From: Micromonospora wenchangensis
GTDB taxonomy: Bacteria > Actinomycetota > Actinomycetes > Mycobacteriales > Micromonosporaceae
Direction: 5' to 3'
NCBI RefSeq assembly: GCF_002210435.1
Contig: NZ_MZMV01000009.1
Location: 1-64,000 of the forward strand
DNA: 64,000 nucleotides
The notes under the pieces are model-generated. The model searched no databases. It saw nothing but the letters and a program-made list of their open reading frames with translations, and was not told the origin of the DNA. This document shows positions 11,156-19,944 of this stretch, piece after piece. How positions within the stretch are numbered: the first letter of the stretch is position 1; every line of letters begins with the position of its first letter. A program made the position numbers and the translations under genes.

Positions 11156-13137
11156 AGGCAGCCCAGGGTGACCGGGGTGCCCGGGGGCACCTGCGAGTTC
11201 TCGCCCGGGTTCTGGAACCGGACGATGCCGTTGGGGTTGAACTGGACGTTCACCGTGAACCCCGCCCCCTCCAACTGCTGCTTGGCCTGCTGGCAGGGCA
11301 GGTCGACCACCCGGGGGACGGTCACCTGCGGCGGGCCCTTGCTGACGTCCAGCTTGACCTTGGTGCCCTTCTCCACGCCCGCGCCGTCGGCCGGGCTCTG
11401 CCCGAGGACCTCGTCGCGCGGCTTGTCGGATTCCTTGTACGTCTCGACCGGCTCCAGGCCGAGCCGGGACAGGGCGGCGCGGGCGTCGTTGAGGCTCTTG
11501 CCGACCAGGTCGGGAACCGTGATCGGGGCGCGGCCCCGGCTGAGGATGACGGTCACCTTGGTGCCCGGCTTCACCTCGGTGCCCACCTTCGGGTTGGTGT
11601 CCACCACCACCCCGGCGGGCAGGTTGTCGTCGTAGCGGGGGGTGCCCTTGGCGACCACCAGTTTCGCGCTGGTCAGGTCGGCCTCGGCCAGGTCGAACTC
11701 CTTGCCGACGACGTCCGGCAGCGGGAACCGCTCCGGGCCCAGGGAGAGGGTCAGCGTGATGGTGCCGCCCTTGAGGATCTTGGCAGCCGAGCCCGGATCC
11801 TGGGCGACCACCCCGTCGCGGGGCACCTTCTCGTCGTAGCGCGGCGTGGCGAAGGCGACCTGGAACCCCGCCCGGTCCGCCTGCGCCTGCGCGTCTGCCC
11901 GGCTCAGGTTCACCAGCTGCGGCGCGACCGTGTACCGGCCCACCCCCACCCACCAGCCGCCCATCGCGGCGAGCAGGCCGACCACCACCACGGCCGCCGC
12001 GACCGACAGCCGCCCGCGCGGGGTGCCCATCACCCGGGTACGCAGCTCCGCCAGCCGGGACCCCAGGCCGGTGTCCTCGGTGGCCCGCCGCCGGTGCGGG
12101 CGCTGCGGGGCGGCCGGCTCGGGCAACCGGGCCCAGGTCGGCCGGGCCACCGGGCTGACCGCCGCGACCACCATCGTCGGCTCGGCCACCGCGGGCAGCT
12201 CCCCGGCCACCCGGCCCAGCACGGCGGTGTGCGCGTTCGGGTTGCCCAGGTCGTCCCGGGCCACCTGCACCTCGGCCAGCAGGGCACCCGCGTCGGCCGG
12301 CCGGGCGCCCGGGTCCCGTCGGGTCGCCCGCGCGACCAGCTCGTCGAGCACCCGGGGCAGGCCGGGCACCAGGACCGACGGTGCCGGTACGTCCTTGTCG
12401 ACGTGCTGCCAGGCCACGTCGACCGGGCGGTCCCCGTCGTACGGCACCCGGCCGGTGAGCATCTCGAACAGCACGATGCCCGCCGAGTAGACGTCGGTAC
12501 GCGGGTCGGCGCGTCCGTCGGTGACCAGCTCCGGCGCCACGTACGCGACGGTCGCCATCAGCTGGTTGCCGTCGCCCTCCTCGGCGCTGGCCTCCACCGC
12601 GCGGGCCAGGCCGAAGTCGGCGACCTTGACCACACTGTCGACCAGGTTGGCCACCCCGCCGGTGGGTGCCTCGGCCACCAGCACGTTCTCCGGCTTGACG
12701 TCGCGGTGGACCAGCCCCGCCCGGTGCGCGGCGGCGATCGCGGCGAGCATCTGCTCCATGATCGCCAGCGCCTCGTCGGGGTTGAGCCGGCGGCGTTCGG
12801 CCAGCACCTCACGCAGGGTGCGGCCCCGGATGTACTCCATCACCAGGTACGGCAGCCCCTGGTGGGTGCCCTGGTCGTAGACGGCGACCACGTTGGGGTG
12901 GGTCAGCCGGGCGATGGCCTTGGCCTCGTCGGTGAACCGGTCCGGGAAGCCGGCCATCCGGGACCGCGCCTGCGCGGCCTGGGACGGGTGGATGATCTTC
13001 ACCGCGACGGTACGCTCCAGGCGCTCGTCGGTGGCGGTGTACACGGTCGCCATGCCACCACGGGCCACGCGACCGCGAATGCGGTAGCGCCCGTCGAGCA
13101 GCGAGCCCAGCAACGTGTCGGCGACCTGTATGTCCAT
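11152..13137 (-). CDS. pknL: PknL-type Ser/Thr protein kinase with four PASTA domains
   Basis: The 661-residue protein has a cytoplasmic kinase (about 16-280): glycine loop GRVARGGMATVY, VAVKII lysine, HRDVKPEN catalytic loop, VADFGLA, VAPELV. A basic juxtamembrane region and one transmembrane helix (VAAAVVVVGLLAAMGGWWVG, about 382-402) follow, then four extracellular PASTA repeats (from about 405 to the end), which in this family sense peptidoglycan fragments. I name it pknL from synteny: the divergent neighbour is the Rv2175c-like DNA-binding protein that PknL phosphorylates in mycobacteria. Mycobacterial PknL lacks PASTA repeats; the corynebacterial one has them. A TAGACT -10 lies 8 nt before the ATG. 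It is cotranscribed with nfo. Confidence 0.9.
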   Translation of the reverse strand: MDIQVADTLLGSLLDGRYRIRGRVARGGMATVYTATDERLERTVAVKIIHPSQAAQARSRMAGFPDRFTDEAKAIARLTHPNVVAVYDQGTHQGLPYLVMEYIRGRTLREVLAERRRLNPDEALAIMEQMLAAIAAAHRAGLVHRDVKPENVLVAEAPTGGVANLVDSVVKVADFGLARAVEASAEEGDGNQLMATVAYVAPELVTDGRADPRTDVYSAGIVLFEMLTGRVPYDGDRPVDVAWQHVDKDVPAPSVLVPGLPRVLDELVARATRRDPGARPADAGALLAEVQVARDDLGNPNAHTAVLGRVAGELPAVAEPTMVVAAVSPVARPTWARLPEPAAPQRPHRRRATEDTGLGSRLAELRTRVMGTPRGRLSVAAAVVVVGLLAAMGGWWVGVGRYTVAPQLVNLSRADAQAQADRAGFQVAFATPRYDEKVPRDGVVAQDPGSAAKILKGGTITLTLSLGPERFPLPDVVGKEFDLAEADLTSAKLVVAKGTPRYDDNLPAGVVVDTNPKVGTEVKPGTKVTVILSRGRAPITVPDLVGKSLNDARAALSRLGLEPVETYKESDKPRDEVLGQSPADGAGVEKGTKVKLDVSKGPPQVTVPRVVDLPCQQAKQQLEGAGFTVNVQFNPNGIVRFQNPGENSQVPPGTPVTLGCL

Positions 13138-13145
13138 CGGCAGGG

Positions 13146-13151
13146 AGTCTA
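13146..13151 (-). promoter_or_regulatory. -10 hexamer TAGACT of pknL
   Basis: Read on the minus strand, TTCAAC (-35), an 18-nt spacer and TAGACT (-10) precede the pknL ATG, with 8 nt between hexamer and start. The transcript should be leaderless or nearly so. Confidence 0.6.
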
Positions 13152-13281
13152 TGTGTCCTGAGGGTGAAGGTTGAACAGGATGCTACAGCCGGGGTCGGCA
13201 CCGGTCGGTCCCGCCGCGCTCGCCCCCGGCCGGACGGGGTGCCGTTGCACGGGCAGCCGGGCGACGTGGCAGGGTGGTCCG

Positions 13282-13671
13282 GTGACCGAACCCGTACCCG
13301 CCGACCAGTCCGCCGGCAGCGACCTCGGCGGCCCCAGCGACCCGGCCGCGTGGCTCACCCTCCCGGACGTCGCCGAGCGGCTCGACCTGTCGATCAGCAA
13401 GGTCCACCAGATGATCCGGGACCGCGAGCTGCTCGCCGTCCGCCGCGACGGGGTGCGCCGGATCCCCGCCGACCTGGTCGCCAACAAGACGGTGCTCAAG
13501 CACCTGCCCGGCGTGCTCACCCTGCTCGCCGACGCCGGCTACGACGACGAGGCCGCCCTGCGCTGGCTGTACGAGCCCGACGACACCCTCTCCGGCGGCA
13601 CGGGCGCGGCCACCCTCGGCGGCGACCACGCCCGCGAGGTCAAACGCCGCGCCCAGGCCCTGGGCTTCTAG
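13282..13671 (+). CDS. Rv2175c-family helix-turn-helix DNA-binding protein
   Basis: The 129-residue protein has an excisionase-like winged helix at about residues 27-80 (WLTLPDVAERLDLSISKVHQ, then MIRDRELLAVRRDGVRRIPA) and a conserved C-terminal tail, EVKRRAQALGF. It matches the actinobacterial Rv2175c family, whose mycobacterial member is a PknL substrate phosphorylated on an N-terminal Thr that abolishes DNA binding. Here the only Thr in the disordered N-terminus is Thr2, plus Ser residues in the DQSAGSDLGGPSD segment. I chose the GTG at 13282 because conserved sequence starts after it. It diverges from pknL, so the two may share control. Confidence 0.85.
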   Translation: MTEPVPADQSAGSDLGGPSDPAAWLTLPDVAERLDLSISKVHQMIRDRELLAVRRDGVRRIPADLVANKTVLKHLPGVLTLLADAGYDDEAALRWLYEPDDTLSGGTGAATLGGDHAREVKRRAQALGF

Positions 13672-13690
13672 CCCGCACCGCCTGAGGGCG

Positions 13691-14773
13691 TCAGTCGGCG
13701 CGGCGGGTGGCGGCGATGGCGAGGTCCACCAGCGCCTGCCGGGCCTCGGTGTCGAGGTCGACGCCGGCCAGGGCGGCCAGCGCGGTGTCGGTCAGGGTGA
13801 CGATGCGCTGTTCGGTACGGGCCAGCGCGCCGGTGCCGGTGATCAGCCCACGGAGCCGGGTCACCCCGTCCTCGTCCAGCTCCGGATCGCCGAGCCGACC
13901 GAGCAGCAGCTCCCGGCCGGCCTCGTCGGCTGCCTGGACCGCCGCCGCGACCAGGTAGGTGCGCTTGCCCTCGCGCAGGTCGTCCCCGGCCGGCTTGCCG
14001 GTCTGCGCCGGGTCGCCGAACACCCCGAGCACGTCGTCGCGGAGCTGGAACGCCTCACCGAGCGGCAACCCGTACGCCGAGTAGGCGGTGCGCACGTCGG
14101 CGGACGCGTCGGCGAGCGCGGCACCGAGCAGCAACGGCCGCTCGACGGTGTACTTGGCCGACTTGTACCGGGCCACCTTGCCCGCCCGGTCCAGCGAGAC
14201 CTCCCCGGTGGCCTGGGTCAGCACGTCCAGGTACTGCCCGACGGTGACCTCGCCGCGCATCTCGTCGAAGACCGGCCGGGCCCGCGCCACCGTGTGCGGG
14301 TCCAGCCCGGCGGAGTGCAGCAGCTCGTCGGACCAGACCAGGCAGAGGTCACCGAGCAGGATCGCCGCCGCGTCGCCGAAGGCGTCCGGGTCGCCGCTCC
14401 ACCCGTGGGCGCGGTGCCGGGTGGCGAACCGCCGGTGCACGGCGGGCTCGCCGCGCCGGGTGTCGGAGCGGTCCATCAGGTCGTCGTGGATCAGGGCGCT
14501 GGCCTGGAAGAACTCCAGCGCCGCCAGGGCGGTCACCACCTGGTCGGCGTCCACCCCGCCGGCCCCCCGGAACCCCCAGTACGCGAACGCCGGCCGCAGC
14601 CGCTTGCCGCCACCGAGCACGAACCCCTCGATGGTCTCGGCGACCGGCGTCAGGGCGTCGTCGATGCCGGCCATCCAGTTACGCCTACCGGCCAGGAACT
14701 CGGTCAGCGCCTTGTCGACCCGCTGCCGTAGGCCGGCACGGTCGACGGGGGAGACGGGAGCAGCGTGGGTCAC
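13691..14773 (-). CDS. Trans-polyprenyl diphosphate synthase (IdsA/geranylgeranyl type)
   Basis: The 360-residue prenyltransferase elongates allylic diphosphates with isopentenyl diphosphate. The first Asp-rich motif is ALIHDDLMDRSDTRRG (DDxxD) and the second is QLRDDVLGVFGD. GGGKRLRPAFAYWGF carries the IPP-binding Lys/Arg, and KYTVERPLLLG is present near the middle. Product length (farnesyl, geranylgeranyl or longer) cannot be read with confidence. It could feed quinones, the cell-wall carrier or the carotenoid genes 3 kb away. The start is GTG at 14773 with TAGCGT 6 nt upstream. The orthologous position in mycobacteria holds idsA2. Confidence 0.92.
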   Translation of the reverse strand: MTHAAPVSPVDRAGLRQRVDKALTEFLAGRRNWMAGIDDALTPVAETIEGFVLGGGKRLRPAFAYWGFRGAGGVDADQVVTALAALEFFQASALIHDDLMDRSDTRRGEPAVHRRFATRHRAHGWSGDPDAFGDAAAILLGDLCLVWSDELLHSAGLDPHTVARARPVFDEMRGEVTVGQYLDVLTQATGEVSLDRAGKVARYKSAKYTVERPLLLGAALADASADVRTAYSAYGLPLGEAFQLRDDVLGVFGDPAQTGKPAGDDLREGKRTYLVAAAVQAADEAGRELLLGRLGDPELDEDGVTRLRGLITGTGALARTEQRIVTLTDTALAALAGVDLDTEARQALVDLAIAATRRAD

Positions 14774-14779
14774 GCCACG

Positions 14780-14785
14780 ACGCTA
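14780..14785 (-). promoter_or_regulatory. -10 hexamer TAGCGT of the polyprenyl synthase
   Basis: On the minus strand TAGCGT ends 6 nt before the GTG start, with no ribosome binding site between them, so the mRNA is predicted to be leaderless. Confidence 0.5.
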
Positions 14786-14807
14786 GCCGGTCCCCACCGC
14801 CGCCGCC

Positions 14808-15266
14808 TCACCAGCGCCTCGGCGCGTCACCCCGGTCTGCGCCCCGGCCAGGGCCGACCGGACGGTCGGGGCGGCCGGCCGGACGGGACGCCGGCGGTGC
14901 CCGACACCGCGCCGGCCCACCGTCGCTCCGGTGGCGGACCGGCCCCTGCGGACGCCGTCCGGCTCGTCCGCGGGCCGCTCGGCCCGTCGGCCCCGGTGCG
15001 GCTTTCCCGGCCCGGCGCGCCGGACGCGGGGCGGCCCGGCGGGCCGGCGGCCCGATCGGGGCGTCGAGCACGACGGCGAGCTGCCGCCGCCAGCGGTCGC
15101 CGGGGACACGGACCGAGCGTTCCCAGCGGGACACCTCGTGCCGGGTCAGGGTGGCCGTGCCGGCGGCGGCGCAGAGTTCGTCGGCGAGCCGTCGCTGGCT
15201 CCAGCCCCGGGCCAGCCGGAGCTGCGTGATCAGCGGCCCGAGCGGGCGGGGGTCGGACGGGGTCAT
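14808..15266 (-). CDS. XRE-family helix-turn-helix regulator
   Basis: The 152-residue protein begins at the ATG at 15266, 7 nt after GGAGG. An XRE/Cro-type HTH spans about residues 12-70: LITQLRLARGWSQRRLADEL, then LTRHEVSRWERSVRVPG, then a helix (RWRRQLAVVLDAPI). The C-terminal 80 residues are Arg/Pro/Gly-rich with no recognisable fold; either they are disordered or the functional protein ends earlier. Its target is unknown. It lies between the polyprenyl synthase (same strand, 34 bases downstream) and the divergent metF, so control of either is possible. Confidence 0.7.
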   Translation of the reverse strand: MTPSDPRPLGPLITQLRLARGWSQRRLADELCAAAGTATLTRHEVSRWERSVRVPGDRWRRQLAVVLDAPIGPPARRAAPRPARRAGKAAPGPTGRAARGRAGRRPQGPVRHRSDGGPARCRAPPASRPAGRPDRPVGPGRGADRGDAPRRW

Positions 15267-15502
15267 CGGTCCTCCGGCGGATGTCGGCGCGGCCCACCCG
15301 CCCCGCAGGGCGGCCGACGTGCCGCGGTCGCGTGCTGCCGACCCCCGCGCGTGACCCCGGGCGTCGGCCCCCCACCGACGCCACCCGCGCCCCCTCGTTC
15401 TACCCCCGGGGTACGACGCCACCCGCCACGGCGGCCGACGCCGGCTTCGGTGGGTGTCGATGCTCCGGTGGGAAGTGCGTGGGGCCGGGCGGTGACGCCC
15501 GC

Positions 15503-15508
15503 TAGAGT
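15503..15508 (+). promoter_or_regulatory. -10 hexamer TAGAGT, leaderless metF promoter
   Basis: TAGAGT ends 6 nt before the metF GTG at 15515, with no Shine-Dalgarno between. No S-box or other riboswitch is present upstream. Confidence 0.55.
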
Positions 15509-15514
15509 CGTCAC

Positions 15515-16432
15515 GTGGCGCTCGGTCTTCCCTCCGTCCTTCCCAATCCCCAGCCGGCGATCGGGGAGCTGATCCGCGACCGCCAGCCGACGTTCTCCTT
15601 CGAGTTCTTCCCGCCCAAGACGGCGCAGGGGGAGCGGCTGCTCTGGCAGGCCATCCGGGAGCTGGAGCCGCTGCGCCCGTCGTTCGTGTCGATCACCTAC
15701 GGGGCCGGCGGCTCGACCCGGGACACCACGGTCGCGGTGACCGAACGGATCGCCACCGAGACCACGCTGCTGCCGATGGCCCACCTCACCGCCGTCAACC
15801 ACTCCGTCGCCGAGCTGCGCAACGTGATCGGGCGGCTGGCCGGCGTGGGGGTGCGCAACGTGCTCGCCGTCCGGGGCGACCCGCCCGGCGACCCGGGGGG
15901 CGAATGGGTCCGCCACCCCGAGGGCGTCGACTACGCCGAGGACCTGGTCCGGCTGGTCCGTGAGGCCGGCGACTTCAGCGTCGGGGTGGCCGCCTTCCCC
16001 TACAAGCACCCCCGCTCGGCCGACGTGGCCAGCGACACCGCGCACTTCGTCCGCAAGTGCCGGGCGGGCGCGGAGTTCGCCATCACCCAGATGTTCTTCG
16101 ACGCCGACGACTACCTGCGGCTGCGCGACCGGGTGGCGGCGGCCGGCTGCGACACCCCGATCCTGGCCGGGGTGATGCCGGTGACCCAGATCGGCACCAT
16201 CGAACGCTCGGTGCAGCTGTCCGGCGCGCCGTTCCCGCCCGCGCTGGCCGCGCGGTTCGAGCGGGTCGCCGACGACCCGGAGGCGGTCCGCCGGCTCGGC
16301 ATCGAACAGGCCAGCGAGATGTGCGCCCGGCTGCTCGACGAGGGGGTGCCCGGCATCCACTTCATCACCCTCAACCGTTCGCCCGCGACCCGGGAGGTGT
16401 GGCGCAGCCTGCGGGCCGACGCCCGGGTGTGA
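15515..16432 (+). CDS. metF: 5,10-methylenetetrahydrofolate reductase
   Basis: The 305-residue FAD-dependent TIM-barrel enzyme reduces methylene-THF to 5-methyl-THF for methionine synthesis. Signatures: FSFEFFPPKTAQGE with the catalytic Glu, VSITYGAGGSTRDTT, HLTAVNHS, NVLAVRGDPPGDPGG, VAAFPYKHPRS, and QMFFDADDYLRL near residue 190. The start is GTG at 15515, directly downstream of a -10 hexamer. Length is typical. The gene is a single transcription unit diverging from the XRE regulator. In mycobacteria metF is found in the same neighbourhood. Confidence 0.95.
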   Translation: MALGLPSVLPNPQPAIGELIRDRQPTFSFEFFPPKTAQGERLLWQAIRELEPLRPSFVSITYGAGGSTRDTTVAVTERIATETTLLPMAHLTAVNHSVAELRNVIGRLAGVGVRNVLAVRGDPPGDPGGEWVRHPEGVDYAEDLVRLVREAGDFSVGVAAFPYKHPRSADVASDTAHFVRKCRAGAEFAITQMFFDADDYLRLRDRVAAAGCDTPILAGVMPVTQIGTIERSVQLSGAPFPPALAARFERVADDPEAVRRLGIEQASEMCARLLDEGVPGIHFITLNRSPATREVWRSLRADARV

Positions 16433-16476
16433 ACGCGCCGGCCCCGACACCTCGACCGCGCCGCGACGGTTGACCG

Positions 16477-17166
16477 ATGGTGGGCACACAGCTGAAGTGG
16501 GACGAGTACGCGACCGCGTGGGCGCGGTTGCACGGCGGCTTCGACCCCCGGGTCGCCGCGCCGGTGGTCCGTGCCTGGCTGCGCTTCGCGTACCACGTCG
16601 GTTACGTGCTGGGTCGGCTGCGGGTGACCCCGACCGCGGTGACCGTCGGTGGGGTGCTGCTCTGCCTGTGCGTGCCGCTGTTCAGCGCCCGGTCGGGGCA
16701 GGGGCCGATCGTCGGCGCGTTGTTCGTGCTGCTCGCCTCGGTCGCCGACAGCGTCGACGGGGCGGTCGCGGTCGCCACCGGCCGGACCACCCGGCTCGGC
16801 TACGTCTACGACTCGGTCGCCGACCGGCTCGGTGAGATCGCCTGGCTGGCGGCGTTCTGGCTGGTCGGAGCGCCGGGGGCGCTGGTGGTCGCGGCCGGCG
16901 CGCTGTCCTGGCTGCACGAGTACGTACGGGCCCGCGCGGTCGCCGCGGGGATGCGGGAGATCGGCGCGGTCACCGTCGGGGAGCGGCCCACCCGGGTCTG
17001 CGTCGCCCTGGTCGGGCTGCTGCTGGCCGGGCTGACCGGGCTGATCGACCTCGACCTGGCCGCCGGCACCATCACCATGGCCACCGCCGTCTGGGTGCTG
17101 CTGGCCGGCTTCGGCCTGGGGCAGTTGCTGTCCACCGTCCGCCGCGCGCTGATCGACGCCGGCTGA
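16477..17166 (+). CDS. CDP-alcohol phosphatidyltransferase family membrane protein
   Basis: The 229-residue integral membrane protein has about five or six helices. The CDP-alcohol phosphotransferase motif is at about residues 87-112: DSVDGAVAVATGRTTRLG followed by YVYDSVAD. All four metal-binding Asp are present, but the usual Arg after the second Ala (DGxxAR) is Val. Members join a CDP-activated head or lipid to an alcohol acceptor; the substrates here are unknown (phospholipid headgroups or inositol-like polyols are typical). The ATG at 16477 starts MVGTQLKWDEYATAWARLHGG, an amphipathic segment usual in this family. It lies 44 bases after metF on the same strand. Confidence 0.82.
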   Translation: MVGTQLKWDEYATAWARLHGGFDPRVAAPVVRAWLRFAYHVGYVLGRLRVTPTAVTVGGVLLCLCVPLFSARSGQGPIVGALFVLLASVADSVDGAVAVATGRTTRLGYVYDSVADRLGEIAWLAAFWLVGAPGALVVAAGALSWLHEYVRARAVAAGMREIGAVTVGERPTRVCVALVGLLLAGLTGLIDLDLAAGTITMATAVWVLLAGFGLGQLLSTVRRALIDAG

Positions 17167-17287
17167 CCCGCCCGCTCCCGGGGTCGGCCGGCGATGATCG
17201 ACTCAACGGCGTCGAGGTAGCGGTAACCCGAGCGCCGGATACCGCTCTTTCGCCCCACCGGCCCCCGGCGGGCGGCCCGGGCGCGGA

Positions 17288-18775
17288 CTACCAGGCGGGG
17301 CCGATCTCGTCGGCGACGATCTGCGCCGACAGGGTGACCATGGGGAGGCCGCCGCCGGGGTGGGTGGAGCCGCCGACCAGCCACAGCCCGTGCGCCGGGC
17401 CCCGGTTGGCCGGGCGGAGCAGCCCACCGGCCGTGCCGTAGATCGACCCGCCGGGCGCGGCCGTCGCGGCGTCCAGGTCGGCGGGGGTACGGGTCTCGCG
17501 GAACACCAGCCGGTCGCGTACGTCGACCCCGCGCGCGGCGAGCACGTCGAGGATCCGGTCGGCGTACGCGTCGGCGAGCCCCGGCCGACGCCAGTCCACG
17601 GCGTCCGGGGCGGTGCCGTGGCGGGCGGCGTTGACCAGCACGAACCACGCCTCGTGCCCGGTCGGGCGGACCATCGGGTCGTCGGCCACGGTGACGAAGA
17701 CCGTCGGGTCGGTCGCCGGTCGGGCCCGCACCCCCCGCCCGGGAGCGCCGAAGACGGCGTCGAACTCGGCGTCGTAGTCGGCGGGGAAGAACACGTTGTG
17801 GTGGGCCAGCCCGGAGTCCCCGCGTACCCCGAGCAGCAGCACGAAACCGGCCAGGCTGCGGTCGGTGAGCGCGGCCAGCCGGCCCGGGTGCGGCAGCAGG
17901 TCCCGGTAGACGGTGAGCGCGTCGGCGTTGGCGACGACCACGTCGGCGGGGACGGGCGCGTGGACCCCGGCGAGGCGTACCCCGTGCACCCGGCCCCCGG
18001 CGGCGTCGATCCGGGTGACGGTCTCCCCGGTGCGGACCGTCACGCCCAGGTCCAGGCAGCGGGAGAGCAGCGCGTCGGCCAGGGTGCCCAGCCCGCCGCG
18101 CAGGTACCAGCCGCCGAAGGTCAGCTCGGCGTACGGGACGGCGACCAGCGCGGCCGGGGCGCGGCGCGGGTCAGCGCCGGTGTAGGTGGCGTACCGGTCG
18201 AGCAGCATCCGCAGCCGGGGGTCGGACAGGTGGCTGCGGCCCAGTCCGCGCAGGGTGCGACCGGGCCCGATCGCGGCCAGGTCACCCAGCCGCCAGGCCA
18301 GCGCCGCCAGGTCGCGCGGCGAGTCGACGGCACGCCGCAGGATGTCCCGGTGCGACGCGGTCCACACCCGGGCGGCCCGCCGCCACAGCCGCCGCCAGTC
18401 GGCGGCGGCCCGGTCGCCGAGGGCGACGCCGATGCGGGCGGCGAACTCGTCCGGGTCGGCGCACGAGTCGAGGGCCGGCCCGCCGCCGGGGAAGACGTGC
18501 CGCACGATCGGGTCCAGCGGGGTCAGGTCGAGGTACTCGTCGAGCTTCGCGCCGGTGGCCTCGAACAGGTCGTGGAAGACCTGCGGCAGGGTGAGCAGGC
18601 TCGGCCCGGTGTCGAAGTGGAAGCTGCCGGCCGGGGTGTCGTGGACGTACCGGCCGAGCTTGCCGCCGACGGTGTCGGACCGTTCGAAGACGGTCACCTC
18701 GTGCCCGCTGACGGCCAGCCGGGCGGCGGTGGCCAGCCCGCCCACGCCGGCGCCGATGACCACGATCCGCGCCAT
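17288..18775 (-). CDS. CrtI/CrtD-type carotenoid desaturase
   Basis: The 495-residue FAD enzyme has an N-terminal dinucleotide fold (VVIGAGVGGLATAARLA, then VFERSDTVGGKLG) and the C-terminal CrtI signature (GLWLVGGSTHPGGGLPMVTL). It belongs to the phytoene desaturase superfamily. Its neighbours, a CruF-like hydratase and a glycosyltransferase, suggest it works on the psi end as a carotenoid 3,4-desaturase (CrtD role) rather than as the primary phytoene desaturase; the sequence alone cannot separate these. I chose the ATG at 18775, with AGGAGG 6 nt upstream overlapping the previous stop codon. It is the last gene of a minus-strand operon. No phytoene synthase is in the window. Confidence 0.85.
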   Translation of the reverse strand: MARIVVIGAGVGGLATAARLAVSGHEVTVFERSDTVGGKLGRYVHDTPAGSFHFDTGPSLLTLPQVFHDLFEATGAKLDEYLDLTPLDPIVRHVFPGGGPALDSCADPDEFAARIGVALGDRAAADWRRLWRRAARVWTASHRDILRRAVDSPRDLAALAWRLGDLAAIGPGRTLRGLGRSHLSDPRLRMLLDRYATYTGADPRRAPAALVAVPYAELTFGGWYLRGGLGTLADALLSRCLDLGVTVRTGETVTRIDAAGGRVHGVRLAGVHAPVPADVVVANADALTVYRDLLPHPGRLAALTDRSLAGFVLLLGVRGDSGLAHHNVFFPADYDAEFDAVFGAPGRGVRARPATDPTVFVTVADDPMVRPTGHEAWFVLVNAARHGTAPDAVDWRRPGLADAYADRILDVLAARGVDVRDRLVFRETRTPADLDAATAAPGGSIYGTAGGLLRPANRGPAHGLWLVGGSTHPGGGLPMVTLSAQIVADEIGPAW

Positions 18776-18785
18776 GCCGCGCCTC

Positions 18786-19922
18786 CTAGCTGACCGGGCG
18801 GCCACGCCAGGACAGGCGACGCCGCTTCCGCAGATGGTACGACCGCAGGGTCAGCCAGCCGAGCACCACGACCGAGCCGGGGTGGGCCAGCGCGTCGGGC
18901 CAGGCCCGGCCGCCGGTGGCGCGGGCGCTGACCACCCGCCCGGCGACTCCCGCCGCGTACCCGGTCAGGGCCAGCCCGGCGGCCGGCGGTGAACCCGCCA
19001 CCAGCGCCGCCACCGCCAGCAGCGGCGGCGCGGTGTAGAGCAGGAGCAGCGCGGTGACCACGGCCGCGGCGGCCACCGGGTGACCGAAGGTGGCCCAGAG
19101 CGACTTGGTGTAGCCGTCGCGCAGCTGCGGCCAGGTCTCGTACATCCGGCAGGCGGCCAGCCGGGAGGCGTCGGCCAGCGCGATCCGCCCGCCTGCGCGT
19201 TTCACCGCCCGCGCCAGCTCGATGTCCTCCAGCACCCGGTCGGCGACCGCGGCGTGCCCGCCGGCCCGGTCGTAGCCGGCCCGGTCCACCAGCAGGAACT
19301 GCCCACCGGCGGCGGCCAGCGACGGCCGCGGCGAGCGTTCCATCGCGCGCAGCGGCAGGAAGGTCAGCCACAACCACTGCAACAGCGGCTGCAACAGCCG
19401 GTCACCCACCGTCCGCACCAGGATCCCCGGGTACGCCGACAGCAGCGTCGCCCGCGCCGCGCGCAGCTCGGTCACCGCCGCCGCGACCGCGTACGGGGTG
19501 AGCACCACGTCCGCGTCGACGAAGGCGTACACGGTGGCGGCCGGCCCGGCGTGCCCGGCGAGCTGGTGGCAGGCGTACGGCTTGCCCAGCCAGCCCGGCG
19601 GCGGGGTGACCCCGGTGCGCAGGGTGACCCGGGGGTCGTCGCCGGCGACCGCGCGGACCACCTCGGCGGTGCCGTCGGTCGAGCCGTCGTCGAGCACCAC
19701 GATCCGTAGGTCGGGCACCCCCTGCTGGGCGAGCAGCGCGCGCAGGCACGGGGTGACCCGGTCGGCCTCGTCGCGCAGCGGCAGCAGCACCGCCACCGTC
19801 TCGTCGACCCCGACCGGCCCGTCGACGGGCCGGCGCAGCCAGTACCGGGCGTTGACCCAGGTGTGCGCGGTCAGCGCGGTCACCGCGACGGCCAGCACGA
19901 ACGCGATGACGGTCACCGCCAC
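18786..19922 (-). CDS. Family 2 glycosyltransferase, carotenoid-type (CruC/CrtQ-like)
   Basis: The 378-residue membrane enzyme has an N-terminal helix (about 1-22), a GT-A domain (about 40-270) and C-terminal hydrophobic helices (about 285-360). The GT2 motifs are VAVLLPLRDEADRV, VVLDDGSTDGT, FVDADVVL (DxD-like), VLEDIELARAVKRAGG (ED base) and RMYETW in place of QxxRW. In this context it probably glycosylates the 1'-hydroxyl of a carotenoid end group at the membrane, as CruC does; this is an inference from operon neighbours. The start codon lies 22 nt after the CruF-like gene. Confidence 0.8.
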   Translation of the reverse strand: MAVTVIAFVLAVAVTALTAHTWVNARYWLRRPVDGPVGVDETVAVLLPLRDEADRVTPCLRALLAQQGVPDLRIVVLDDGSTDGTAEVVRAVAGDDPRVTLRTGVTPPPGWLGKPYACHQLAGHAGPAATVYAFVDADVVLTPYAVAAAVTELRAARATLLSAYPGILVRTVGDRLLQPLLQWLWLTFLPLRAMERSPRPSLAAAGGQFLLVDRAGYDRAGGHAAVADRVLEDIELARAVKRAGGRIALADASRLAACRMYETWPQLRDGYTKSLWATFGHPVAAAAVVTALLLLYTAPPLLAVAALVAGSPPAAGLALTGYAAGVAGRVVSARATGGRAWPDALAHPGSVVVLGWLTLRSYHLRKRRRLSWRGRPVS

Positions 19923-19944
19923 GCCCCCACCGGCCCGTGCCGGC

